Counted from the stretch's first letter, positions 32,740-41,749 are shown. The stretch: DNA of 64,000 bases from SPDF01 sp963812085 (GCA_963812085.1 CAWETL010000009.1:496001-560000), one strand, 5' to 3'. Notes: generated from the sequence alone by a model not told the origin. Program-made: numbers and translations.

Positions 32740-34364
32740 CTATTCGGAACTCATGAACGGATAGCGGTAGTCCGTCGGCGGAACAAATGTCTCCTTGATG
32801 CTGCGGGGAGAGATCCACCGCATCAGGTTCAAGATCGATCCAGCCTTGTCGTTGGTGCCGCTGGCGCGCGCCCCCCCGAAGGGCTGCTGCCCGACGACGG
32901 CGCCGGTCGGCTTGTCGTTGAGGTAGAAATTCCCTGCCGCGTTCCGGAGCGCGCCGGTCGCCTCCGCGAGCACCCGCCGGTCCTGCGCGAACACCGCGCC
33001 GGTCAGCGCGTACGGACTGGTGCCGTCCACCAGCGCGAGCGTCTCGGTCCACGCGGCGGCCGGATAGACGTGCAGGGTCAGCACGGGACCGAAGATCTCC
33101 TCGCACATCGTGCGGTACTTGGGGTCGTCCACGCGGAGGAGCGTCGGCTCGATGAAGAAGCCGACCTTGCCGTCGGACGTCCCGCCCGCCACCAGCTCCA
33201 CCCCCGGGGCCTTCCGCGCCGTGGCGATGTATTCCCCGATCTTGTCGAACGCCTTCTTGTCGATCACGGCGCCCACGAAATTCCGGAAGTCGGCCACGTC
33301 TCCCATCTTCATGTCGGCCATCATCGCGACCATCCGCTCGCGCACCGCCGGCCAGAGGTTGTCCGGCACGTAGGCCCGGGAGGCGGCGCTGCACTTCTGG
33401 CCCTGGTACTCGAACGCACCCCGCACCAGCGCCACCGCCAGCGCGTCCGCGTCGGCGCTCGCGTGGGCCAGGACGAAGTCCTTCCCCCCGTCTCGCCGAC
33501 CAGGCGCGGGTAGGTCGCGTAGGTCGGCAGGTTCTGCCCCACCGTCCGCCACAGCGACTGGAACACCTCGGTCGAGCCGGTGAAGTGGATCCCGGCGAGG
33601 CGGCGGTCGGCCAGCAGGAGGTCGGACACCTGGGCCGCGCTGCCGGGCACGAAGTTGATGACGCCCGGCGGGAGGCCCGCCGCCTCGAGCATCTTGTACA
33701 CGTACCAGTTGCTGAGAAGCGCGGAGGCCGCCGGCTTCCAGACGACCACGTTGCCGAGGATGGCCGGCGTGGTGGGAAGGTTGCCGCCGATGGCCGTGAA
33801 GTTGAACGGCGTGATCGCGTAGACGAAGCCTTCGAGCGGCCGGTGATCCATCCGGTTCCAGATGCCCGGCGAGGATATCGGCTGCTCCTCGTACAACCGT
33901 TCGGCGAAGTGCACGTTGAAGCGGAAGAAGTCGATCAGTTCGCAGGCGCTGTCGATTTCGGCCTGGTAGGCGGTCTTGCTCTGGCCGAGCATCGTGGCCG
34001 CGTTGACCACCTGGCGCCAGGGACCGGCCAGCAGGTCGGCCGCCTTGAGGAAGACCGCCGCGCGGTCGGCGAAGGGCATGGCCGCCCACTCATGCTGCGC
34101 GGCCGTGGCGGAGTCGATCGCCTTCGCGATGAGCTCGGGATCGGCGAGGTGCGCCTTGGCCAGGACCCGGCCGTGTTGGTGCGGGGAAATAACGTCGACC
34201 GTGCGCCCGGTGCGGTACTCGCGGCCGCCGATGACGACGGGAATCTCGATGGTCTCGCCCGACATCCGGGCCAGCGCCGACTTGAGCGCCGCGCGTTCGG
34301 GGGAGCCCGGCGCGTAATTGAGGACGGGTTCGTTCCGCGGAGCGGGGGTGCGATAGGCGCTCAT
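32740..34364 (-). pseudogene. pruA: 1-pyrroline-5-carboxylate dehydrogenase, interrupted by a 1-base frameshift
   Basis: Full-length ALDH4-type dehydrogenase (~541 residues if repaired) that oxidises glutamate semialdehyde to glutamate in proline breakdown. The first frame runs from MSAYRTPAPRN to the catalytic-Glu segment RLVGETGG and then goes out of frame. The second frame resumes with KDFVLAHASADADA and carries the catalytic Cys (GQKCSA) and the C-terminal QQPFGGARASGTNDKAGS. The break is at a run of six C (plus strand 33484-33489) where seven would restore GETGGKDF. Everything else is intact, so this is either a recent mutation, phase variation, or a sequencing/assembly error. Confidence 0.88.
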
Positions 34365-34370
34365 CTCGGC

Positions 34371-35345
34371 TCACTCGTGGGGAAAAAGGCCCTGCAAAGA
34401 TAGCGGCGGCCGGCCCGGCCCGCCGAGGGCGGGCGGCGCCAGGGGCTGAAGCCCCGCGTCCGCGATTATGCCCTGCCCTGCCGGGGAAAAGAGGAACCGG
34501 ACGAAGGCCTCCGCCACCTCCGGATGCGGCGCCCCCCGCGGGATGGTCAGGGCGTAGACGATCGGCTCGCCGCGAAACTCCACGCTGTCGCCCGGGGCCC
34601 TGGTGGCGCCGGGCAGCGCCACGCGCGCCGAAGCGTAGGTCTTGGCCATCGCCGGATCGCTGAGATTGACCTCGGCGGGAAGGTCCAGCCACCGGAAGCC
34701 GCTGGCCCGCGCGATCGACAGGTAGGTCCAGATGTAGTCGAACTCGCCAAGCTGGAGCAGCGCGGTGAGATCGGCCTCTTTCGGGCGGACGTAGCGCATC
34801 GGACTCGCGATCGTGAGCAGCGAGGCGAGATTCGGCTGGCGATAGTACCGCTCCGCCAGCTGCCACACCATCAGGGTCCGGTACCCCGCCGGGTCGAGCG
34901 CAGGATCCGCCCGGCCGGTGCGTATGCCGCTCCGAAGCAGGATCCGGTACCAGTTGGAGTTGTCGATCTCGAGCGCCGCCTGGGACTCGTTGCGAAACGC
35001 CAGCACCAGCGCATTGTGGGCAAAGCTGGCGTACCAGTCGGCGTGCGAGGGGATCAGCAGCTTGGGGATGATGGCATAGTCGGACACGGCCAGGATGTCG
35101 GGGATCTTGCCGAGGTCCGTGATCTTCCGGGCTGCCTCGAGGCTGCCCGAGGACTCCTGTGCCGTGACGACCCCGGGATTCGCCTTCTTGAAGGCCTGGA
35201 GCAGGTTCCTGATCGGGAGGCCCAGGCTCCCGGCGTTGAACACCAGCAGCGAGCCGGTGAGCGGCGCGGGGGCTTGCGCCGGCAGGGCGGCGGGAAGGAC
35301 CGCTAGCAGCAGCAGCGCCAGAACGGCGCGCAGATTGAGTGACAT
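34371..35345 (-). CDS. wtpA: Tungstate/molybdate-type substrate-binding protein (WtpA-like)
   Basis: 324 residues with a signal peptide (LRAVLALLLLAVLPAALPAQ). The mature domain matches the WtpA group: LLVFNAGSLGLPIRNLLQAF, ESSGSLEAARKITDLGKIPD, VSDYAIIPKLLIPSHADWYA, DNSNWYRILLRSGI, ALDPAGYRTLMVWQLAERYY. WtpA captures tungstate or molybdate for an ABC importer. Neither the permease nor the ATPase is encoded here. AGGGGAT precedes the ATG at a suitable distance. It lies between pruA and a PAP2 phosphatase on the same strand. Confidence 0.87.
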   Translation of the reverse strand: MSLNLRAVLALLLLAVLPAALPAQAPAPLTGSLLVFNAGSLGLPIRNLLQAFKKANPGVVTAQESSGSLEAARKITDLGKIPDILAVSDYAIIPKLLIPSHADWYASFAHNALVLAFRNESQAALEIDNSNWYRILLRSGIRTGRADPALDPAGYRTLMVWQLAERYYRQPNLASLLTIASPMRYVRPKEADLTALLQLGEFDYIWTYLSIARASGFRWLDLPAEVNLSDPAMAKTYASARVALPGATRAPGDSVEFRGEPIVYALTIPRGAPHPEVAEAFVRFLFSPAGQGIIADAGLQPLAPPALGGPGRPPLSLQGLFPHE

Positions 35346-35356
35346 GAACTGATCCC

Positions 35357-36103
35357 CTAGAAGGTGCCGTGCCAACTGACCGTGACTTCACGTCCGTCGG
35401 TGAAGATGGTGGGCGGACGGATTCCCCAGACCTGCCACTTTCCGCTGACGAGCTTGGCCGAGGTGATCCCGACGACGGCACCGGCCACCACGTCGCTGGT
35501 CCAGTGCTCGTTGTTGTAGACCCGGGACCAGGCCGTGCCCGTCGCCAGCGCATACAACCCGATCTTGGCCCACAGCGGATGCACGTCCTGGGCGAGGCTG
35601 GCGGAGAATCCGAAGGCGGCCGATGTATGCCCCGAGGGCATCGAGGCATTGCCGGAGAACGGCTTGAAATCGAGCGGCTCCGACCCCTCCACGTTGGGCC
35701 GCACCCGGCCGATGACTTCCTTGAAGACGGCCGCGACCCCGCCGGCCATCACCGCCGACGTGACGGCACGGAGCCCTGAGCGCGCGAGCCCCGGTTTCTT
35801 GAATACGAGTCCAGTCCCGACCATCACGGCCGGAACGAGCGCCCAGACCTCGGGCTGGCCGACCTTGCGGAAGGCATCCGCCACATCGTCCTTGCCCGCG
35901 GTCTGGTTGTCCAGCATGTAGGTCCGAACCGGGTTGTCCACCAGGAGGAAGACCGACACGCCGGCCACGGCGATGGCCGCATCGTACCACTGAAACTGGC
36001 GGGGGGGCGACTGGGCGGAGACCGCTGGGCAGATGGCAACGAGGAGCGCCGCGAGCAGCGACAGGGATCGGTGCCCCCCCTTGGGGGAATGCGGTTTCGG
36101 CAT
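35357..36103 (-). CDS. PAP2-family phosphatase, exported
   Basis: 248 residues with an N-terminal signal or anchor (LLAALLVAICPAVSAQ) and several membrane segments. The three phosphatase motifs are KEVIGRVRPN, ASMPSGHTSAAF and SRVYNNEHWTSDVVAG. Such enzymes dephosphorylate lipid phosphates (undecaprenyl diphosphate, phosphatidate) on the outer side of the membrane. Eleven bases before the wtpA start, so probably one transcript. Divergent from a lipoprotein gene. Confidence 0.88.
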   Translation of the reverse strand: MPKPHSPKGGHRSLSLLAALLVAICPAVSAQSPPRQFQWYDAAIAVAGVSVFLLVDNPVRTYMLDNQTAGKDDVADAFRKVGQPEVWALVPAVMVGTGLVFKKPGLARSGLRAVTSAVMAGGVAAVFKEVIGRVRPNVEGSEPLDFKPFSGNASMPSGHTSAAFGFSASLAQDVHPLWAKIGLYALATGTAWSRVYNNEHWTSDVVAGAVVGITSAKLVSGKWQVWGIRPPTIFTDGREVTVSWHGTF

Positions 36104-36181
36104 TATCTAAGGTACCTGTAGACCCGACCCGGGCACACGGCCGGGACCATGAAGTCCTTCATTCCAGCCAGGATTTCCGTG

Positions 36182-36574
36182 ATGCGACGCCTCCTCGCCC
36201 TGCCGCTGTTGGCCCTGACCGTGACGGCCTGCCCGAGCTACGACAATTACGCCCCCCTGGTCTCCCAGAAGGGGCTGGTGCCGCCCGACCAGTTCGCGCG
36301 CTACGGCCAGGAACAGGCCGAGGCCGTGGCGATCGGGCGGGAGTTCGCCCATGCCTACCAGGGCGACACGCCGGCCGACTACGGCGCGCAAGCCGCGGCC
36401 GGCGTGGCCTACGCCCGCACCCTGCCCGACGTCGTCAACGTCACGGCCGACACGCTGGGCCACCGGCTGACCATCCAGTTCAAGAGCGGCTGGCGCACGG
36501 CGGTGGACCCGATCGCCGACGGCCGGCGCGGCGGCGAGACCCCCGGCGTCCCGGCGGCAACGCCCGCGTCGTGA
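36182..36574 (+). CDS. Small lipoprotein
   Basis: 130 residues, lipobox VTAC after MRRLLALPLLALTVTAC. AGGA lies 8 bases before this ATG; an in-frame ATG at 36149 would add 11 residues and is less likely. The mature part is helical then beta-rich (FARYGQEQAEAVAIGREFAH; VVNVTADTLGHRLTIQFKSG). Unknown function. The stop overlaps the cutA start (GTGA). Confidence 0.75.
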   Translation: MRRLLALPLLALTVTACPSYDNYAPLVSQKGLVPPDQFARYGQEQAEAVAIGREFAHAYQGDTPADYGAQAAAGVAYARTLPDVVNVTADTLGHRLTIQFKSGWRTAVDPIADGRRGGETPGVPAATPAS

Positions 36575-36900
36575 TTCACACCTGTCTCCAGGTGACCGTG
36601 TCGGCCACCTCGCACGAGGAGGCTGACCGGATCATTCGGACGGCGGTGGAAGCTCGGCTTGCGGCCTGCGGCCAGTTGCTCGGTCCGGTGTCCTCGACCT
36701 ATTGGTGGCAGGGCCGGGTCGAGCGTGCCGAGGAATGGCTCTGCCTGCTCAAGACCACGCAGTCCCGTTTTCCGGATCTCCGGCGGCACATCTTCAAGAC
36801 ACACAGCAACCAGGTTCCGGAAATCGTGGCCACCGCCATCGTGGAAGGAAGCATCGACTACCTCGAATGGGTGCTCGTCGAAACCACGCCCCGACCGTGA
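36571..36900 (+). CDS. cutA: CutA-family divalent-ion tolerance protein
   Basis: 109-residue trimeric ferredoxin-like fold protein. The typical features are VTVSATSHEEADRIIRTAVE at the start, AACGQLLGPVSSTYWWQGRV in the middle and HSNQVPEIVATAIVEGSIDY near the end. Linked to copper tolerance in E. coli, though the molecular role is not settled. GTG start in a 4-base overlap with the lipoprotein; 7 bases precede the YIP1 gene. Confidence 0.95.
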   Translation: MIHTCLQVTVSATSHEEADRIIRTAVEARLAACGQLLGPVSSTYWWQGRVERAEEWLCLLKTTQSRFPDLRRHIFKTHSNQVPEIVATAIVEGSIDYLEWVLVETTPRP

Positions 36901-36907
36901 GGACACC

Positions 36908-37645
36908 ATGACAGCACCGATCGCCGCCCCCACCCCCGAACCCGCCGCGATGTGGGAGGATTTCCTCGAGATCTTCATCAAGCCGGCCGCCGTGTTCGAG
37001 CGGCGCAAAGCCGCCGGGTTCGTCGTCCCGCTCCTGGTGCTGACGGTCGTGTTCGGATTGCTCTTCTTCGGGCTCAAGGGGGCGTTCCAGCCCATCATGC
37101 AGGCGGAGAACGCCCGCGCCATCGCCAAGGTCATCGCCAAGAACCCCCAGATGACCGAGGAGATGCGGGACGCGATGACGCAGCGGTCCGCATCGGGCGG
37201 CAACCTGGCGCCGATCTTCGCCACGGTGTTCCTCCCGGTGGCCGTGTTGCTGGTCGGGCTCGGCACGTGGCTGGCCGGCAAGCTGGTCGGCGCCGTCACC
37301 TCGCTGGGTGCGGCCATGATGATCGCCACCTACAGCTATTTTCCGCGCGTCCTCGAGCTCCTCGTCGGCGGCGCCCAGGCCCTGCTGCTTCCGGAGGAAC
37401 AGTTGGTCGGGCGCTCCTCCACCGCGCTCGGCCTCGCCCGCCCGCTCGATCCGGACACGACCGCCTCCATGGTCATGGCGCTCGCGCTCCGGGTGGATGT
37501 CTTCACCCTCTGGGTCACGTTCCTGATCGCCGTGGGGCTGAGAGTGGTCGGGAAGGTGCCGATGAGCCGCGCGCTCGCCGCCGCCGCGATCGTCTGGGTG
37601 CTCGGCGCGATTCCGGGGGTCCTCGGCGCGATGGTCAGCGGCTGA
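36908..37645 (+). CDS. YIP1-family integral membrane protein
   Basis: 245 residues with about five helices. It starts with a cytoplasmic stretch and the amphipathic MWEDFLEIFIKPAAVFERRK typical of bacterial YIP1 proteins, then FVVPLLVLTVVFGLLFFGLK, and a group of three or four helices in the second half, ending VLGAIPGVLGAMVSG. Function in bacteria is unknown. Third gene of the lipoprotein-cutA set; ends two bases before the convergent outer-membrane fusion gene. Confidence 0.82.
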   Translation: MTAPIAAPTPEPAAMWEDFLEIFIKPAAVFERRKAAGFVVPLLVLTVVFGLLFFGLKGAFQPIMQAENARAIAKVIAKNPQMTEEMRDAMTQRSASGGNLAPIFATVFLPVAVLLVGLGTWLAGKLVGAVTSLGAAMMIATYSYFPRVLELLVGGAQALLLPEEQLVGRSSTALGLARPLDPDTTASMVMALALRVDVFTLWVTFLIAVGLRVVGKVPMSRALAAAAIVWVLGAIPGVLGAMVSG

Positions 37646-37647
37646 CC

Positions 37648-39342
37648 TCAGTGGTGGTGCGGCGCCGGCGGGCCCCGCCACTCCTCATCCGGCATCACGT
37701 TCCGCGTGCCGTCCCGGAACTCGGCCAGGGCCGCCTCGATGGCGGCCCGCTTGTTGTCGGGGGCCACGAGATCCGACAGCAGGATGTCCGAGATGATGTC
37801 GTGCAGGCTGTGCAGGTTGTCGAAGATCGCCGCGGCGCGCGGGTGGCGGGCGGTAAAGGTCGGCGCCACCATCGGCGTCATCGGCATCGCATCGGGAAAA
37901 TCGCTCGGGATCATGGAACGGAACCGCGCGACCGCCGAGTCCACGCCCCGGTGACGCGCTTCCGGTGATTCCTCCACGATGAGCGGCTCGTACAAGCCGA
38001 CCTGCAGCCAGTGGTAGGCCCAGATCAGGCCATTGAGCCTCGGATACGCCCGCTCGAACGTGCCGCTGTACGGCTGGTCCATCATCAGCGACATCGCCTT
38101 GGGCACCGCGGCGAACGCCAGGTCCCGCCGCGACAGGTAATAGTCGGTCAGCCGCTCCACTAGCGAGTCCCGTCCCGCTGCGCTCCTCCGCCCATCGACC
38201 AGCGCGTCGTACACCTGGCGGTGGAAGAGATGCGCCCAGTCGAAGGCGAGCGCCGCGGGCCAGTAGCGCTCGGCGTAGTCCGGGAAGATCGTCTCCTCCG
38301 AAATGGGCAGCCGCGGCGGATGGACCAGCAGGTCCTGCGTGATGTACCGGAACTGGCGCACCTCGAGCCAGGCGGGATCGCCGTGCGGGTCGGTCGTGAG
38401 CCGTTCGTAGAGCACCGCGTGGCCGTAGTCGAACGCGTTGAAGAGTCGCGCCGCCTCCGGATACTGCGCCAGGAAGCCCCAGTTGAAGCTTCCCGGGTAG
38501 TAGAACTGCTCCGCGCGGCTCCGCACGACCGCGGGTCCTGACGGCGGGCCGACCGGAACCAGCCGACGGATGCCGAACGTGCTCGAGAGTCCGAGGGTGA
38601 GCCGCAGGTCGGGACCGGTGGGGCTCAGGCGCCGACCCGCGCCGGCCTCGACGACGAGCGTCGGGGTCCACTGCCAGCGCACGCCGGCGCTCACGGTCGT
38701 GGCGGTGGGCTCCCCCGCCCCGGGCGCCGAGGCGCTCAGCGCGCTCACCAGCAGGAGGCTCGGCCTGAAGAACGTGTAGTCGAACGCCGCGCCAGCCTGC
38801 CAGCGCGGAAGCTCCTCGTCCGCGCCCTCGCCGGCGGCGGCGCCTGCGTTGAGATGGAGGCGGGCGGCGCCGAAGCTCCGGGTGGCCAGCGCGGTGACGC
38901 CGCCGCGCACGGCGGCGCCGGACGGGGCAAAGACATCGCCACGGATGGCGAACGCAGGCGTGGAGGGCCCCTCGCGCACCGGATTGTAAAGGCCGAAGAG
39001 GCCGATGCCCCCCAGGCCGGTCTCGCCACCCGGACCCAGGCCGAACGGAAGCCGGAGGCCGATGTCTCCATTCAGAAACGCGCCGTAGCTGAGGTCGAGA
39101 TCCAGCTGATTTCGCCCCTCCGCGCCAGCGGGCTGGGCGTAGTCCCACGGCGCCAGGAACTCGAAGGCGTGACGCGCCACGGGAAAGGCGTCCTCCACCG
39201 GCACCGGATGCAGCATGTCGAGGTCCCGGAACTGCACCTGCGCCGCCGCGGGCACCACCGCCAGGAACCCGAGCAGCCCGACGGAAGCGGCCGGCATGCG
39301 AAGGAGGGCGGCAGCGCGGCGGCGCGCGGAGGACGTGGGCAT
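37648..39342 (-). CDS. Exported beta-barrel protein fused to a helical His-rich domain
   Basis: 564 residues. A signal peptide (SVGLLGFLAVVPAAAQ) is followed by a ~240-residue barrel-like region resembling transporter-type outer-membrane proteins (LDLDLSYGAFLNGDIGLRLP; GGIGLFGLYNPVREG; AGAAFDYTFFRPSLLLVSAL; VSAGVRWQWTPTLVVEAGAG). From ~290 the character changes to helices rich in Trp, Tyr and His (NAFDYGHAVLYERLT; ALAFDWAHLFHRQVYDAL; GLIWAYHWLQVGLYEPLI; DNLHSLHDIISDIL) and the chain ends PPAPHHH. I do not recognise the second domain; it could bind metal or heme. Monocistronic. Confidence 0.65.
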   Translation of the reverse strand: MPTSSARRRAAALLRMPAASVGLLGFLAVVPAAAQVQFRDLDMLHPVPVEDAFPVARHAFEFLAPWDYAQPAGAEGRNQLDLDLSYGAFLNGDIGLRLPFGLGPGGETGLGGIGLFGLYNPVREGPSTPAFAIRGDVFAPSGAAVRGGVTALATRSFGAARLHLNAGAAAGEGADEELPRWQAGAAFDYTFFRPSLLLVSALSASAPGAGEPTATTVSAGVRWQWTPTLVVEAGAGRRLSPTGPDLRLTLGLSSTFGIRRLVPVGPPSGPAVVRSRAEQFYYPGSFNWGFLAQYPEAARLFNAFDYGHAVLYERLTTDPHGDPAWLEVRQFRYITQDLLVHPPRLPISEETIFPDYAERYWPAALAFDWAHLFHRQVYDALVDGRRSAAGRDSLVERLTDYYLSRRDLAFAAVPKAMSLMMDQPYSGTFERAYPRLNGLIWAYHWLQVGLYEPLIVEESPEARHRGVDSAVARFRSMIPSDFPDAMPMTPMVAPTFTARHPRAAAIFDNLHSLHDIISDILLSDLVAPDNKRAAIEAALAEFRDGTRNVMPDEEWRGPPAPHHH

Positions 39343-39389
39343 GCCGTGGAGGGTAGCGGGATCCGATGATCGGGAGCAAGGCGCCGCAG

Positions 39390-39418
39390 TTACGCTCCGG
39401 GCGTCGAGCCGCTATTCT
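39390..39418 (+). promoter_or_regulatory. Probable promoter of the 89-residue exported protein
   Basis: TTACGC (39390-39395), 17-base spacer, TATTCT (39413-39418). Start expected near 39425, ~25 bases before the ATG. Confidence 0.45.
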
Positions 39419-39449
39419 GAAAGAGACCTCAAGCCCGACAGGAGCCTCC

Positions 39450-39719
39450 ATGAAGCGCAGCACCATCGTCACCCTTCTCGCCGCCGTGGCCTTCGGCGCG
39501 CTCCTGCTCTATTCCACGCTGAGCAGCCAGCGGGTGGAATGCACGGTCACGATCGACTTCAACGGCCGCAGCAACACCGCCACCGCGTCCGGCGCCAATG
39601 AAGCCGAGGCGACCAAGCAGGCCCAGACCACCGCCTGCGGTCCGGTCGCGAGCGGCATGAACGAGTCGATCGCCTGCGGCAACATCGTGCCGGCCAAGAA
39701 AGTCTGCCGGACCCTTTGA
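39450..39719 (+). CDS. Small exported or anchored cysteine-containing protein
   Basis: 89 residues. One N-terminal hydrophobic segment (TIVTLLAAVAFGALLLYSTL) and a ~60-residue periplasmic part with four cysteines (VECTVTIDFNGRSNT; TTACGP; SIACGN; KKVCRTL), enough for two disulfides. Not recognised. AGGAG precedes the ATG and a promoter lies upstream. The stop is 2 bases before the start of the YfcC-family transporter, so they are probably co-transcribed. Confidence 0.75.
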   Translation: MKRSTIVTLLAAVAFGALLLYSTLSSQRVECTVTIDFNGRSNTATASGANEAEATKQAQTTACGPVASGMNESIACGNIVPAKKVCRTL

Positions 39720-39721
39720 GG

Positions 39722-41071
39722 ATGCCGCGCCTCCGCTTCCCGCACCCCCTCGTCCTGCTCACGGGGTTCGTGCTGGCGGCGGCGGCGCTGACGCACCTCG
39801 TGCCGGCCGGCGAGTATCAACGGCGCGAGGACCCCGCCACCGGTCGACAGGTGGTGGTCCCCGGCACCTACCACGAGATCCCGTCGGCGCCCGTCTCCCT
39901 GGCGGACGCCCTGGTCGACATCCCCAAGGGGATGGCCGACGCCGCCTCCGTCATCTTCCTGGTGTTCCTGGTCGGCGCCTCGTGGACCGTCGTCGAGCGC
40001 ACCGGCGTGTTCGGCACCCTGCTGGACGGGATGGTCGAACGGCTCCGCGGCCACGACGAGTTGGTCATACCCGTATCCTGCATCGCCTTCGCCCTTGGCG
40101 GCGTGCTCATCCAGATGCAGGAAGAGCTGATCGCCTTCGCCCCGATCCTCGTCCTCCTCGTGACCCGGCTCGGCTTTGACCGGGTGACCGCCGCCGCCAT
40201 GAGCATCGGCGCCGCGCTGGTCGGGGCCGCATTCAGCCCCATCGACCCCTTCATGGTCGGCATCGCCCAGAAGGTGGCCGGCATTCCGCTGCTGTCGGGC
40301 TCCGCCTTTCGCATCGCCTTCCTGCTTCCCGCGCTCGGGATCTGGATCTGGTGGACCATGCGTCACGCGGCGCGCACCCGCACCGCCGGCGTGGCGGTGA
40401 CCGCCCAGGAAGCCGCCCCCGGCGCGCGGGGCTGGCGCATGTGGTCCATCTGCGCGCTCGTCGTGCTCAGCTTCACGGTGTTCGTGATCGGCGTGCTCAG
40501 GTGGGGGTGGGATTTCGACCAGATGTCCGCCCTCTTCTTCGCGATGGGCGTGATCGCCGGCTTGCTCGGCGGCCTCCAGCTCGAGGGCACCGCCGAGGCG
40601 TACGTCGATGGGTTCAAGTCGCTCGCCTACGCGGCCCTGCTGATCGGGTTCGCCCGCGCCATTTTCGTGGTGATGAACCAGGGCCATATCGTGGACACGA
40701 TCGTGCGGGGGCTGTTCCTGCCGCTGGAGAACCTGCCCGTCGCGCTCACGGCCGTCGCGATGATGGGGGCGCACGCCCTGCTGCACATCCCGGTGCCGAG
40801 CACCAGCGGCCAGGCGGTGCTCACCATGCCGCTCCTCGTGCCGCTCTCCGACCTGCTGGGCCTGTCGCGGCAGGTGACGGTGCTGGCCTACCAGTTCGGC
40901 GCGGGGTTGGTCGACCTGATCAACCCCACCAACGGCGCGCTCCTGGCGATGGTGGCGGCCATCGGCGTCCGGTTCGAGGACTGGGGCCGGTTCGTGCTGC
41001 CGGTGCTGGGGATCCTCGCCGCCCTGGCCACGGTGGCGCTTGGGCTGGCCATTACGACCGGACTCGCCTAG
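39722..41071 (+). CDS. YfcC-family (DcuC-like) membrane transporter
   Basis: 449-residue carrier with about 12 helices in two inverted halves. Family segments include LTHLVPAGEYQRREDPATGR at the start, FSPIDPFMVGIAQKVAGIPL in the first half, and HIPVPSTSGQAVLTMPLLVP and VDLINPTNGALLAMVAAIGV in the second. Members of this group move basic amino acids or C4-dicarboxylates; no specific substrate is visible. Two bases downstream of the small cysteine protein; a hairpin follows. Confidence 0.88.
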   Translation: MPRLRFPHPLVLLTGFVLAAAALTHLVPAGEYQRREDPATGRQVVVPGTYHEIPSAPVSLADALVDIPKGMADAASVIFLVFLVGASWTVVERTGVFGTLLDGMVERLRGHDELVIPVSCIAFALGGVLIQMQEELIAFAPILVLLVTRLGFDRVTAAAMSIGAALVGAAFSPIDPFMVGIAQKVAGIPLLSGSAFRIAFLLPALGIWIWWTMRHAARTRTAGVAVTAQEAAPGARGWRMWSICALVVLSFTVFVIGVLRWGWDFDQMSALFFAMGVIAGLLGGLQLEGTAEAYVDGFKSLAYAALLIGFARAIFVVMNQGHIVDTIVRGLFLPLENLPVALTAVAMMGAHALLHIPVPSTSGQAVLTMPLLVPLSDLLGLSRQVTVLAYQFGAGLVDLINPTNGALLAMVAAIGVRFEDWGRFVLPVLGILAALATVALGLAITTGLA

Positions 41072-41092
41072 GCACAACGACCGGGTCCGGGG

Positions 41093-41127
41093 ACGGCCGG
41101 GCTTTCGCATCGAAACGCCCGGGCCGT
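41093..41127 (+). terminator. Long hairpin after the YfcC-family gene
   Basis: About 15 pairs with two single-base bulges: ACGGCCGGGCTTTCG pairs with CGAAACGCCCGGGCCGT across a CAT loop, 21 bases after the stop. No T-run follows. Confidence 0.55.
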
Positions 41128-41248
41128 CGAGGGGCGGCAGGCGAAGCGTCAACGGCGCGGGCAGTTCTGCTGTAAGCCAAGGAGGCAACGCGAGTTCCCG
41201 GCGCGGCTGGGCCGCCCCGACCGGGCCGGTGGTCGTCCCGGCGGCTGA

Positions 41249-41264
41249 TGGCACTCAAGTTGCT
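41249..41264 (+). promoter_or_regulatory. Sigma-54-type promoter before the GNAT gene
   Basis: TGGCAC (41249-41254), 5 bases, TTGCT (41260-41264): a full match to the sigma-54 -24/-12 consensus with correct spacing. Start expected near 41275, 46 bases before the ATG at 41321. An enhancer-binding activator would be needed; none is encoded nearby. Confidence 0.5.
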
Positions 41265-41320
41265 CAATTCGGCGCCGCGGGAGCGCATTCCCTTCACGCC
41301 ACACTGGGGACGCCGGACCG

Positions 41321-41749
41321 ATGAGCGAGACGACGATCCGCGAAATGGAGCAGGACGAAGAGTTCTCCGCCTGGTTCTCGGACCTGCTGGCCGAGGAGGA
41401 CGCGGCCGCCGGCACGTCCAGCCATGTCGAGGATCGCTACCTGGTGTTGAGCAGCGAGATCGGCGACTGGGTGGGTGGCCTGCGTTACACCATGCAGGGT
41501 GGCGTGGCGCACCTCGTCGAGCTGGCCGTCGCTCCGGCCGAGCGCGGACAGGGGCATGCCCACCGGTTGCTCGGGGCGTTCGAGGAACGGGCCGCGGCGC
41601 ACGGGGCGCACCTCGCCGAGTTCTGGACCGACGACCACCGCTCCGAGACGTTGCTCACGGCGGCGGGATGGCGGCGGGTGGTCGTCCGCCCCGGGTACAT
41701 CGGCGGCCGGACCTGGTCGCTCATGGAAAAGGCGTTCTTCGCGGAGTGA
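41321..41749 (+). CDS. GNAT-family N-acetyltransferase
   Basis: 142 residues. The acetyl-CoA-binding motif A is VELAVAPAERGQGHAHRLLG (R-G-x-G-x-A), preceded by GGLRYTMQGG and followed by the expected motif B region (FWTDDHRSETLLTAAGWRRV). It acetylates an amine of unknown identity. It has its own 250-base upstream region with a sigma-54-like promoter, and a hairpin follows 41 bases after its stop. Confidence 0.88.
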   Translation: MSETTIREMEQDEEFSAWFSDLLAEEDAAAGTSSHVEDRYLVLSSEIGDWVGGLRYTMQGGVAHLVELAVAPAERGQGHAHRLLGAFEERAAAHGAHLAEFWTDDHRSETLLTAAGWRRVVVRPGYIGGRTWSLMEKAFFAE

